From the NCBI RefSeq assembly GCF_000208745.1, contig NC_030852.1, positions 21,163,581-21,227,580 on the forward strand: a stretch of 64,000 nt of DNA, read 5' to 3'. The DNA is from Theobroma cacao (lineage: Eukaryota > Streptophyta > Magnoliopsida > Malvales > Malvaceae). Each line of letters opens with the position of its first letter. Position 1 is the stretch's first letter. Position numbers and translations under genes: made by a program. Of this stretch, positions 49,813-61,177 are shown in pieces. The notes under the pieces are model-generated. The model saw nothing but the letters and a program-made list of their open reading frames with translations. It was not told where the DNA came from and searched no databases.

Positions 49813-51467
49813 TTACAAGTTAGCTGCGCCTCTATCCCCACTTCTGCTAATGTCATCAAGTCCAAACTCATTCCTAATTGCCGACTGCTTCCCAAGAAGT
49901 TGAGAAGGCCATGAATCTGCCGGAGTGGGATACCGAGCATGTGGTTTGCTAACAATGGAGTTAGTGTTAGCCGTAGGTTGCATGGAATCAGGCACAGGAT
50001 AGGCCTGGATATCTGGATGAATGGGAACAACAAGGAGAGCAGATGCTTGTTGCAAAGCAGGTTCCACAGCAGGCAAACCAGGACGATCTCCACGAAAATG
50101 CGATGACAATTCTGATTGCTGAAAGCCAAGAGGAGGTTCGTTCAAGTCAGGTTTAGATTGCGCCACCCTTGTCCCTATCTCACTTTGCAGTTTCTGAATT
50201 TGAGTTTCCAGGGTGGAATTCTCCTCCTTCAGCTCATTCTTCTCAATGCTCACCTGTCCACATTTCCAATGACCAGGTGGTTGTACAAAAACATGCATCA
50301 GTAAGATAGGGGACCCTTTTTCTACATTCAGCAAAATTATCGATGACAAGTTTAGGGGTGTTACATAGTGAGATTCCGATAATAGACAAGCATTCTCCTT
50401 TTTGAGGGTCTCAATTTGACCAAACAAGTCCTTTAATAGTCGAGTTGCTTCACACAGAATAGAGGCCTTCCCATTGTTCGGCTGGTTTGGATCTGCACAG
50501 AAATTTCCTTAAGTTAGAAATAATACAATCTCTGAACACCTCAAAAAAGGACTGATCCTACAAATCAAAACCAATGCTAATCATTAATGATAATCACTTC
50601 TTTGATAGCATCGAAGCAAAGTTCTATTAAGTCTTAAAGACGGATAAGCTGAAACAGGAAATTAATAGGAGCATAAATTAAGTTACCAAGAGCATTTGCA
50701 AGGTCAAGGAAGAGCTCATTCAAATGCTCACGCTTGAGCTTCTCCCTCTCAGCCTTGTGAATTCTTCTGGGAACCTTTCCCTTGGTCTTTGGAGCACAAG
50801 ACCTGCATCAAAAACAGTTTTCAGACAAGAAAAACTTGCTGCTCTCTTCGACAATTCAGGCACTCAATATGCACATTTTAATTGCAGCCAGAAGCAGATG
50901 CTTCTGGAAATGCTTAAATAAATATGTCATCAACAAACTATAAACTTAGAAAATCAAGATAATCTAATATTATTCCAAATAAAATATGCAGTTATGCAGA
51001 ACAATTATGGAAGATTAGCTACACAAGGCTCACTTAGCGAAGGAATTGACGCATCCCATACATCAGAGAATGGCGCATGGGCAAGCAGCAAGTTGCACAA
51101 CTAAAAAGCATCAAAAGGTTTGAAACTAAAATATAAATAAAGATTAATAACTCAGAAATCAGCTGGAAAATCATATCAGACACTGATGTATTAATTTGCT
51201 AAATAAGTTCAAAGCCTCAAAACTACGATCAGTCATTTCTCTATTGTCCCCTTTTAAACTGACTAAGCATATGATCATTATGAGTTAGGGCTCACAACAT
51301 TGAAGCATATGGTTTGAAAATGTAAGCCATAAATTTAGACACAATCCAGCAATTACAGAAGACAGGTAAGCAAAGCTCCTAAGATCTTCAAAGACTAACC
51401 TGCCTACAGATGTCTCCACTGCTGCAATTGTCTTCTCAACCAACGGAGCTGGAGCCTCAGAACCCAT
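49813..51467 (-). CDS. PYE: bHLH transcription factor, bHLH47/POPEYE-like, four exons
   Basis: Exons (minus, in order): 51467-51400, 50802-50687, 50492-50365, 50253-49813. All introns are GT-AG; 753 nt, 250 residues. The bHLH spans about residues 30-90: basic region KVPRRIHKAEREKLKREHLN, helix 1 ELFLDLANAL, loop DPNQPNNGKAS, helix 2 ILCEATRLLKDLFGQIETL. Helix 2 runs into a coiled coil (KKENACLL, then EKNELKEENSTLETQIQKLQ). The basic region keeps the E-x-x-x-R core but has Lys where many bHLH proteins have His. After it comes DLNEPP (140-145), an EAR-type repression motif. The conserved end includes RYPTPADSWPSQLLG. In Arabidopsis, POPEYE represses iron-homeostasis genes in the root pericycle and pairs with IVc bHLH proteins; the same role here is inferred from similarity. 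Exon boundaries match the family. Confidence 0.93.
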
Positions 51468-52487
51468 GTTATTTCAATAAATTGAACACCACCAGAAATT
51501 CCCTAAAAACACCAAGACTATAACAATTCATAAGTTCTTTATCCCTTTATTGATGATTTATGAAACCAAATCAACCACCGATTAGAAAGGGGAAAAAAAT
51601 GTTTGCATTACAGAAATTGGGTATTACTTTGCAACCAAGCAAGTTGAGTTTGAATAGTAGTCAAATCAAAGAGTTAACTTTTAGCAGAAACCATACAATT
51701 TCTTTGCTTTTCTTTTTTTATTTTGCCTTCTCTTTCGAAAAAAGTGTTTCCTAGAACATCACAACTAACCACTTGAAGCATTTTCCCACCCAAACACATT
51801 TGATTTGCAGCCCAATTAAACCGTTTTCTTCATAAGTCAAGTTGATTTACGCCCCCCACCCCCCCCCAAAAAAAAAAAGAGAATAAAAAGGCTCAAATTC
51901 CATCTAATTTACCGGAAAAAGCTTGATCAAGCAAACAGATAAGCTTCATACAGAGTTTCAACATTTTGTTATCAATCAAAAAGGGCAACTTTAGAATCAC
52001 AAAATCATCCATCTCAGTAAATAATAAAACAAGAACAACAATGACCCCAGATCAAAACCAAAGCCATAAAAGATTTAAGACCAAAAAAAAAAACAGAAGA
52101 AGTATAAAGACCCACCAAAACCCACTTCAAGAGCAACTTGTTAGAGACCCAAAAGAGACATAGCTGCTAAGACAAGGTGTAAAAGAGAGGAAATTTTGGG
52201 GTTAATGAGGAAAGCTCTTGTAAAAGTATTTCTTAGGGGAGAGAGAGTGTGTGGCGGGAGAAAAGAGTACACAGGGAAACGCGTGGCCAGCAACTGACAA
52301 ATGATGCATTAAACCAAGACACGTGGGCTTGACACGTGCCCTTCTCCCTTTCACTTTTGTCTTGTTCCTTTATGCTGTGTGCCATGCCATTTACTTATCA
52401 CAGTCTTCACACCTCAGCTTCCTATTTTAGAGGAGATTTAAGAAAAATAAATGCAATTTAGTAATATATATATATATATATATATAT
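51468..52487 (-). other. bHLH47 leader and promoter region
   Basis: Presumed 5' UTR, perhaps with an intron, and promoter. A C-run plus A-run lies at 51851-51878. A (TA)n run at about 52464-52487 leads into the MITE. An ACACGTGGGC stretch at 52319-52328 and GACACGTGCC at 52332-52341 contain CACGTG G-boxes. No other gene seen. Confidence 0.5.
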
Positions 52488-53027
52488 GTTAAAATGCTTT
52501 TACTTTTTAAGTTTTGAATAAAATTACATAAAAATATACTAATTTTTAAAATAAACATTTTATTTCAAGAATATAAATACCATTATCAAAAATTATCAAA
52601 AAATTAAAATATTTTTTTATTAATTTAAAAAATTATTATTATATTTTTAAAAAAATAAAAAAATAGGGAGCATCAATCAGTACTCCCTAACTCATCAAGA
52701 AAGGGGAACATCAAGATCCTCATCTGGGAGCACTTGGGAGCCCCGATCGGGCTTCCCAGGGGAACTCCGGTGCTCCCACATGGAGAGCTTTTTTTTTAAT
52801 TAATAAAAAATAAAAAAAATATAATAGTAATTATAAACAATAATTAAGGGTAAAATTATTTTTTATTTTTATCACATCAGCAAGTTGACAGAAATATTAA
52901 CAATTGATTAACAGCTAAACTTATATGTCTAATAAAAAATATTTTTTTGAGCGAAGTATTTATTTTGAAAACTAATGGATCTCCATTTAATTTCGATCAA
53001 AACTTAAAAAATAAGGGTATTTTACCC
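52488..53027. mobile_element. MITE or foldback element with long inverted repeats
   Basis: The left side reads GTTAAAATGCTTTTACTTTTTAAGTTTTGA from about 52488 (given here only as landmarks: TTAAAATGC, then TTTTTAAGTTTTGA). The right side, complemented from about 53027, reads GGGTAAAATACCC, then TTTTTTAAGTTTTGA. Similarity continues inward for over 100 bp and again around AATTATTATTATATTTTT (about 52632) against its complement near 52830. No coding frame. A GC-rich core (52670-52785) carries several GGGAGC/GCTCCC palindromes. Superfamily unassigned. Confidence 0.65.
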
Positions 53028-56000
53028 ATATATATTTTTTATATTTCTTATATTATTATGCATATAAAAATATTATTAGAAGGATGAGTTGTGATATAAA
53101 GTCCGATTATAACGTTAATTATAGATTATATAATAAAATTTTGTCCATATTAGTATGTTTGATTACATAATAACTTCGTTAAATTAATGAGAAGTGCTAC
53201 GCTACTTATGCATGTTGTGGAAACACATGTTATATTCTCCATCCAACCAAACTTACTACCATTTATGCGTTAGAATACACTAATCTAATAATTTATTGCA
53301 AAGAAAGAATTTGTTTTTCTCATAAGGAAAAGGAAAACAATTTCTATTTCATTTCACTAGAATTCAATTCAATTCAACAAACATACAAAAACTTCCTTTG
53401 AAGTGTGGCATACAATTACTACATTAATACTTTTTACTAATTGATGACTTTTATCATTTTCTTCTTTTTTTTCAATGTTTTTAATGAAATAAATTCTTTT
53501 TGTATTGTAGGATTTTAAAGTTAGTAAAAATGATTAGATAATGTTATCAGAAACCAATTTGACTCGATCGATCAATCCGATGATTTGATCCTTGATGTAG
53601 GTCAATTTGTAATTGGAATATTTGTGCAATTGACTCAAAAGAGTTCACACTAACTCGACAAGTTTATGAAAAAATAAGTAATCTTATAAGATTTTATAAA
53701 TTCAGATAAATTAAAATTGACTTTTTAAAATAACTTTTAAAAATTATTCTTAACTTAATTTTTGTATATTAATTATTATTTTTTCATCATTTTCATTAAA
53801 AAAATGAAAATGTATTATACAAAACTAAAGAAGTAAAAATAATATTTATAAGCTTAACTTTCTTTGTAATTTTTTAATGATAATCAATATTTTTAATTTT
53901 TATATCAAAATTATCATTTATATAGTGATGTAGAATATTTGCATAATATATAATATTATTCATAATATTTTAAAATATTCTTATTAATCCAATATTGACC
54001 TGAATAATCCAATGATTGAACTATTAACCTGATGACTTAAAGTAGTCAATGAATTGTTGTCTAGTCCGATTCAAATAATTATGGATTAGATTGTTTCTAT
54101 CTTTTTAAATTAGGTGCATATGTCATGAAATTATTACCTTTTCTTGATTCAAGATCTCTTCCCCGCTTGATATAGAATTGAAACACCTTTTCTAGTTCTT
54201 GTGAAACACTTGACAGAACAACAATCTTTCCCACCCCAATTCAATGGTGCTCCTGTCAACAATAGTCACCTACTTGTCTGCATGCGGAGGTGCTTGGCGT
54301 AGGTTTAGGTCAAGTCCGTTCTAAAATCATTTGTCATGGAGCCATTAGCTCTCCTCAAAAGGCTAACTTGTTGGGGTATATGGCATTCACGCTAACAGAT
54401 TTTTGAAGATCTTTTTACTTATTCATCGGGGGATTGAAACATGTGGTGTATTTCCTTTGAAGTGTTTGGTGTGGCACATTCACTTACGAAAACACTTCAT
54501 TTATTTTATATATATTTTTTATTCTTATAAAATCACTTAATTTATTCATTTTTCATGGAAGTATACAAGATAATTAACTCAAAATTCAATCTCAATCTTT
54601 TTATTCAAATTGTAAAAGATAATAATTAACTTACATTAGACAAATAGCTTGTGATGACCAATTTTACCTTTTATACACAAAAGAGTGATCTCGTCTCATA
54701 AACATAAAGCATAAATTGCTAAAAGAAAACAAAGAAAAAGCATTTTTGATTTAATGTTGTGAAAAATGGGAAAGAATTTTGACAAAATCTAAAATATAAT
54801 TGTATGATAAAAAGTAAAGGACTAATATTTTATGAATGGTTGATAGAGTTTATAAACTCTACAAATATGACTATCCGTATAATTTAATATATATATATAT
54901 ATTATTATATTATTATATTAATGTATTAAATAGAGTATTAATAAAAATGAGAAATTGTGATACAGTAAGGGTTTCTAAGTTTGGAAATGGAGAAGCGCGT
55001 GGCGGGCATAAGAAAGTAGACGTGGGTGAAGGATTGAAAAAGACTAGGTCTGTTTTAGTGAAGAGGCGTGTGCCTCCACGAGCTAGCTTCACCTTTCTTT
55101 AATGTTGACCACAAATCTTTGGTTCATGGAATTTGACAAAGTCTTCCATTCGCCCGGATGTGATTTCATTCCTCAGTTGGGAAAAATATATACTTGTACA
55201 CAACATTAAGAGTGACTAATCATGAATTCAAATCCAAATAATCATCAAAATCAATTCAATTTTGATCTTTTTATTTTGATATCGATATTAATTGATTCAG
55301 ATGTGTGTGATTCATTCTCTTATTTCAATTCATTTTTTATATTCAAAATTTCTGATTTAATAAATCCAAAAACTCATCTTTTACATTACATACATAAATA
55401 TTATTACCATATATTTTATTAATAAAGCATAATATCTAAAAAAGTCTTTAAATTATTTAAAAAAATTCAAATAAACCCTTGTGCTTTTGTTTTGAACCAA
55501 ATAAACTGTTATGATTAATGATTTACTTAATCAAAATATCATTTGTCATTTTATATCACATAACATATTACTAATATATCCTAATTGCTAATAATATGTT
55601 ATGTTGATATATCGTAATTGATAATATGCTAATTTGAAATGATAATGTGACATTTTTCACCTTTTGATTAATTGCAATTACTCAACTATTAATTATAAAA
55701 GTTTATTTGATCAAAAATAAAAATATAAAGACTTAATTGAATAAAATAAAAAATTAAAAATTTTCTTGAATAATTCATAAGCTTTTTTAAACATTATGTC
55801 ATATTAATATTTTAAAATATAGATAATAAAATTGAACGGACCAACCAAGTTAATCAAACCAATCGAGATAATATTTTTTATTATAATTTGAACGGTTCTT
55901 ATTATTTTTAAGAGAGTTTGGTTAATTCAATTTTTGAAATTTTAATATCAAACTGTTGGAATACTCATCCCTAGAGAAGATAAAAATAAAATAAAACAAA

Positions 56001-56357
56001 AGTTTTTAAGCTTCACAAAAGAAAATTTGTTTTCACTTAATAATCGTGTTAATTTATTAATAGTTTTATTTAAATAATTATAATAAAATAGACGAATGAA
56101 AATATTGTGAACCCGTTTGTAGAAGACCAGATTTCAGACGTTGAGAGATTTGAAATTATGATTAAATCTTGTGGCAGAGTGCAACATCACTCAAAACCAT
56201 GAATTGTACAAATGGAGTCTGGTATCTGCCAATATCTATAGACACTACAACTATAGGGAGGGTTGCCTTTCAAGTTTATACATAGTAAGTATAGCGCAAA
56301 TTAAATTACTGTCAAAGAAGAAATGTGCATCTGAACTTGGAACCTCAGGGCTGAGGC
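53028..56357. other. AT-rich intergenic, no supported gene
   Basis: Long AT-rich stretch with transposon-like fragments (for example near 53530-54090 and 55800-55970) that I cannot classify. A GC-richer island at about 54965-55180 stands out but holds no convincing gene. Next to 56358 lies the presumed 3' UTR of the 2H-like gene. Confidence 0.4.
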
Positions 56358-59300
56358 TCATGAGCAACCCAGCTGGAACCTACGCACCTTCATCCTTCCA
56401 TTCAAGGCAAGGGCCAATACATCGTATTCCTCCACATACCACAGTTGAGACACCACCGCCTGAATCATATCGCCACGTCAAACGCATACACATCATATAT
56501 GTACATGTGCACAGAAACACAAGCATGTGTTTGCATACAATCCAGGTACCCTACTGCTATGCTTACAACATCATGATTTGTGCATGCTTCATTTATGTTC
56601 CTCCACAATATATTTCACAGCTAGTTCCTAAGAGAAATGAATCACATGCTGACTAAACAAAAGAGGGGAAAAGAATTCTCTTTGCATTCTTCCAGAAATT
56701 AACTGTAAAAGGCCTACTGTGCCGTCCAGTTGCCACAGCTTAATATCTAAGTGCTTAGACATGCAGGAACAGAACACAATTTATTTGAATGTCCTTGACA
56801 AAGCAGGCATTGCCTCACTTTGGGAAAAGTTAAAAAGGTTCATTCCCAAGGCAGCCAAGTGCCATGGAACAAGGACCTCGCATTCCCGATAAAAACAATT
56901 TCGTCTTCAGTTTTACAAACAAATTTACATCATGTTCCAGAGGAAGAAACAAATCATGCTGTGTTTCCATCATATATATGCTTTATATTGACTTCTAAAC
57001 AATTTTAGTTACCATTAGATTACTTTCCTACCAAAACATCCAAATACCACCAAGGAGCTCCAATTGACTTTTGGAGAAAACCAAGAATTAAAATCCATTT
57101 ATATTCTCACCCTACTCAGTTAAAAACTCAACAATGAGCCTTAATATGAAAAGTACGAAAGTTGCTGCTTTGGGGTGTTTGACACAATGGTTAGCACACG
57201 ATTTTCTCAACATGGAAATTTGGATTCTATTTCCTCATTGCAAAAGTTGTAACTAAGAAGCAAAAATTTGTATTAAAATAATAACGGGCAAACCATGGAA
57301 ATAATTAATTTTGAAAAACTTATATTTGAGAAATCAATTAGACTAATTAGGAAAAAGAATTTTGGGAAAAGTAAAATATTTATACATGGAAAAAATTGAA
57401 AGTACTCAAGATTTTTTTTTTTTTTGCCTTTTGGATTTAGGAATATTCAAGAATTTAGTGAAAAATTTGAAAAGCTTCGATACTAATTACAATTAATGCA
57501 AAAGTTATGGGGAGCAATTATAGCAATAAACAAAAGTAAAAAACTTTTAAGTGTCAAATTGTGATTTCTAAGAAATTAGTGGGGTCGAATTAACTACAAA
57601 ATGGGGAAAACTTGAAAGGTAAAACTGAGATTTTGAGAAAGCCAGTAGGGTTGATTGTCAACACTCAGAAGAACCACCATGACGGTCAAGTTAAAGGTGC
57701 CTCTAAATGTGTTGGATCATGAACAGTAGCATGTGATGATTTCCTGCACATGCAGCTAGTCAAACACATGAAAATGCACATGACAAGTAATGATACAAAG
57801 TATACCAACTTGCCTTAAATCCATGGATTTTATTGTTTAGTTGAGTGACTAGTTTATGGAAGAGTTCAAGCTGCTTTGAAGTATTATCAGGGTCCTGCAT
57901 AAAACATGAATGGTATACATATATGTAAGAATAGGTACTTGAAATCCATCAGATGATTCATGAAAACTTCTATTTGCCATTTGATCTAGACCAAGGACAT
58001 TAAATATAACCAGTTTTGCCAGAAATTTACGTGCCGGGTAATGTGGCATAAAGTCACAGTTTACTCATAGAAGAGTCAACAAGAACCTTATGATGCTCAA
58101 GTCCATTAAGTCACAGCATATTTTCCGAAGAGGCAATCATCCATCCACCAAACTGCATTGTGCCATACCAATACAAATGGCTTTCCCCCAAATAATTAAA
58201 TAAGTTACCATTTCATCATTTCATGGTTCAACTATCATGGCATTTTGAAAAGGCATGAAAATACCCATGTTTACCTAGCTGTTGTTGAATAAAATTGGCA
58301 GATTACAGACAAGTTGCAAAATCCGTCAAAAAAAAAAAAAAAAAAGAAACTGCAGAGCATGATTGCATGGCTCAGAAGATAGTGACTTCTGGACAAGAAT
58401 CAAACTACAACACAGAGAAACTCTCAAAATGGACATTGACAGCTATCCCAAGAATAGAAACAATAACTTAGGAGTCAAGAAATTTTGGTGCAATATAAGT
58501 AATTATAACAAAAGATCCTATATAAGACTTGCAATACAGGGACCTTGAGGAACTTTTAATATTCATGCAAAAAAAAAAAAAAAAAGAAAGGCATTTAATT
58601 CTCTGAAGCATAAATTGTTATGTTATTCAGCAGGCTTATTTTAAAGTCAGCTGTTAAACTCAAGAAAACAACCAAAAGATGAAACAAAGAAGATGTATTA
58701 ATGTAACAAAATGTAACTTCCAAAACAATACCATGAGTGAAGCTTTAGGATGACCCAGAAGCCGTGCAAAAGATGTGTGAAGAATAGCAGCATCATACTG
58801 CAACAATTAGCAGATAAGTGTTAAAATAAAAGCCATCTTTTTTATAGGCAACCACATGTTCATTATTTTCTTCTCATTGACAGAACTTAGCAATGATGCC
58901 AAAACCATCAATTAAGATTAGGAAACCAAGATATTTCCATAAAATGTATAGCCCTGAAATCCACAATATTGCCATTTATATTCGCTAGTTTAACAGAAAT
59001 TAAGATCTTCACAAGGATCTTACCAGTTGCTTCCCTGGTGCTCGTGGAAGTGCAGTTCTCAACATAGCACGAATGCTTATGGGATCTGTTCCAGAGATTA
59101 CCTACAGAAAAAGAATAAATAAGTGTTAATTTGTGCACTACAACATCTTTTTTTTGGAGGGATCTTGAAGGAGAAAAGGAGGGTATAAGTTGAAGGAGAA
59201 CCTGCCAGCAACCAAGAAGCACACCAGTTGAAGTTAAAATTACCCTGTCTAAGACAATTTCTAAAGGGCATAGCCCCTCTGCAACAGCTCTAACAGCAGC

Positions 59301-61177
59301 TGCTTCAGCTTCAATCTGACAAAAGATACGAGGGTTCAAAATGTAAACCCCACATCTAACAAGCAGTACAAAGAGGCAGAAAATAACTCCAACAGGCAAT
59401 TTACCTCAACTTCAGAGGCAGGGACAGGTGCAATATGATGCGAGGCATGGAACATGCTGAAATGGTACAAACTAGAGTTCTGAAACCAGATCGCTAACCA
59501 AAATATATGTAAGCATGCAAACACATGAGAATAAACAGAAAACAAAAAATTGTCAAATAACTAAAGGAATAAGCAGATAAATGGACCTTAAGTGTTCTTG
59601 TTATTAAGAAAAAATCAAATAAATTAAAAAGATAACAGAAAATTAAGGAAGAAATATCTGTGTAGATATATATTTCTTCACAACATCTTACCTTTATCAA
59701 AGTATGGATCAAATACTTGTTTTACAGCCTCCCTGAGACAAGCAAAGCATGCATGTATGACATAAGCATCAAACTCTAAAGAAGGACTAAACCCCCCCAC
59801 GCCCCCTTCCCCTTCTTTCCCAACCCAACCAAAAAAGGTAAGCATAAAAGATAGATGCTAAACAGAAGTTCCCGTCAATTATCTTGAAGGCCTATATTTT
59901 ATAGAAAGCCTTTCAGCATGTCTTAAAAGGTATCCATATAAGAAAGCTGAGCTCATCAAGCCATTAAACTGACCTCTTCCATGGGCCTACTAATTGTAGG
60001 TGTTTTAGTTTATCTTATGCTAATGTGGCATGATGGGCAATCACACAGAAGCAAGATCAGATAAAAATTATTTGTATGGGAATTTCAGTTCTGAGCTCTA
60101 TGTTTTCTCAAGAAACAACTAGACCACAAATTTAATAAAATACCAAATTAAGAACACTTTCCAAAAGGAAACAAAATTCTTACGAGATGGGCACTGAGTA
60201 TTCTGTGCTCATATACAAAACGTTGGCTCGTACAGGAGGATTTACTGCCTGCAACAAGGAGAAAAGCCATTATTCACAGCTCAAATCATCAACAATATGA
60301 TTGACTACAGCTCAGTTGATGCATATATCACCTTAAGTACAGGTCTTACAGATCCATCTTTCAAAGTAAAGAGATCTGAAAGTGACAATGATTGAGAAGT
60401 TTCACCGTGTTTCAGAAAAGCTGCTCCACGCTCATCCAAATCCCTTGCCATTTTATCATACATGATTGATCTTCGTTGGTTATTTGAAATACCAGAATCT
60501 GATACATTATCCCTAATAAAGTTAGCATATTCGAGTCTAGAATATGTTTCAAGTAACTCTTAGAAATACTCTTGCCTAAATCATGCAAAGCTCTGGTTAG
60601 AAAACATAGTGGTAATAATTTTCGATCAGGAGTCTGATAGAAATCTTATAAAATTAGGGTTCTTTGAGCTATGGGCTAACATGATGAATTGATCCCATCA
60701 ATTGGCAATGATGTTCAATGGATTTCAGACTTAAAATCGTCAAAAGAACGTGGCATCAAGGTTACTGAAATACACATTCTAAAAGTTCAGTGCAAAGTAT
60801 AAAAGCACTGTCGAGAAGTACAAGGAACGAGGGAAAAAAGATCTTGTGTTTCCCTTCTCAATCAATTAAAAACACAACATTTACAGTTTTCATCAAACCC
60901 AGCAGCAACAAGGATAAATTAGTAGCTTATATGGAAAATATAATGAGGATCTCATGATAAAGAATGAAGCTTTTCATCGATTATAGTAAACTAAACTGCC
61001 AATAACAATCACTGGTCGCTACAAGATCTCAAAAGTTGTCAATTTTTCTTTTCATCACCTTTAACTACTGAGAAATCATAGAAATGAATATGCAATAAGA
61101 AATTAATAACTTCCCAGAGACAGAAAGAAGTGGCAGAGAATACCTGAAGAAGGGGAAGTGGAATTCTGGAGGGCCAT
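56358..61177 (-). CDS. Conserved plant protein, 2H phosphoesterase-like, ten exons
   Basis: Exons (minus, in order): 61177-61144, 60558-60332, 60248-60184, 59732-59692, 59493-59405, 59315-59202, 59101-59024, 58797-58732, 57894-57814, 56459-56358. Phases join throughout; 897 nt, 298 residues. I recognise the sequence as a conserved plant protein but know no proven function. Two H-x-S motifs, FHASHH (His138) and LHTSFA (His223), lie 85 residues apart. Each sits in a hydrophobic strand context (VILTSTGVLLGCWQ between them), which fits the 2H phosphoesterase fold, whose members act on cyclic or 2'-5' phosphodiesters in RNA or nucleotides. That assignment is inference. The last exon (VVSQLWYVEEYDVLALALNG) is a typical terminal strand of such proteins. 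Nine introns exist; eight are GT-AG and the last has a GC donor (AAG|GCAAGT). The start is the Met of MALQNSTSPSS; no signal peptide seen. Confidence 0.85.
57170..57265 (+). repeat. Possible tRNA-derived SINE fragment in the last intron of the 2H-like gene
   Basis: GACACAATGGTTAGCACACG (57181-57200) resembles an A box and GGATTCTATTTCC a degenerate B box about 35 bp on. No intact tRNA cloverleaf. Weak evidence. Confidence 0.3.

Noticed and set aside
54836..55102. Plus-strand open frame of 88 codons
   Set aside because: Starts in an AT-rich run, no domain or homology recognised, no splice partners; kept only as a composition anomaly.
56171..56656. Plus-strand open frame of 161 codons
   Set aside because: Opposite the conserved last exon of the 2H-like gene; composition is random and no family is recognisable.
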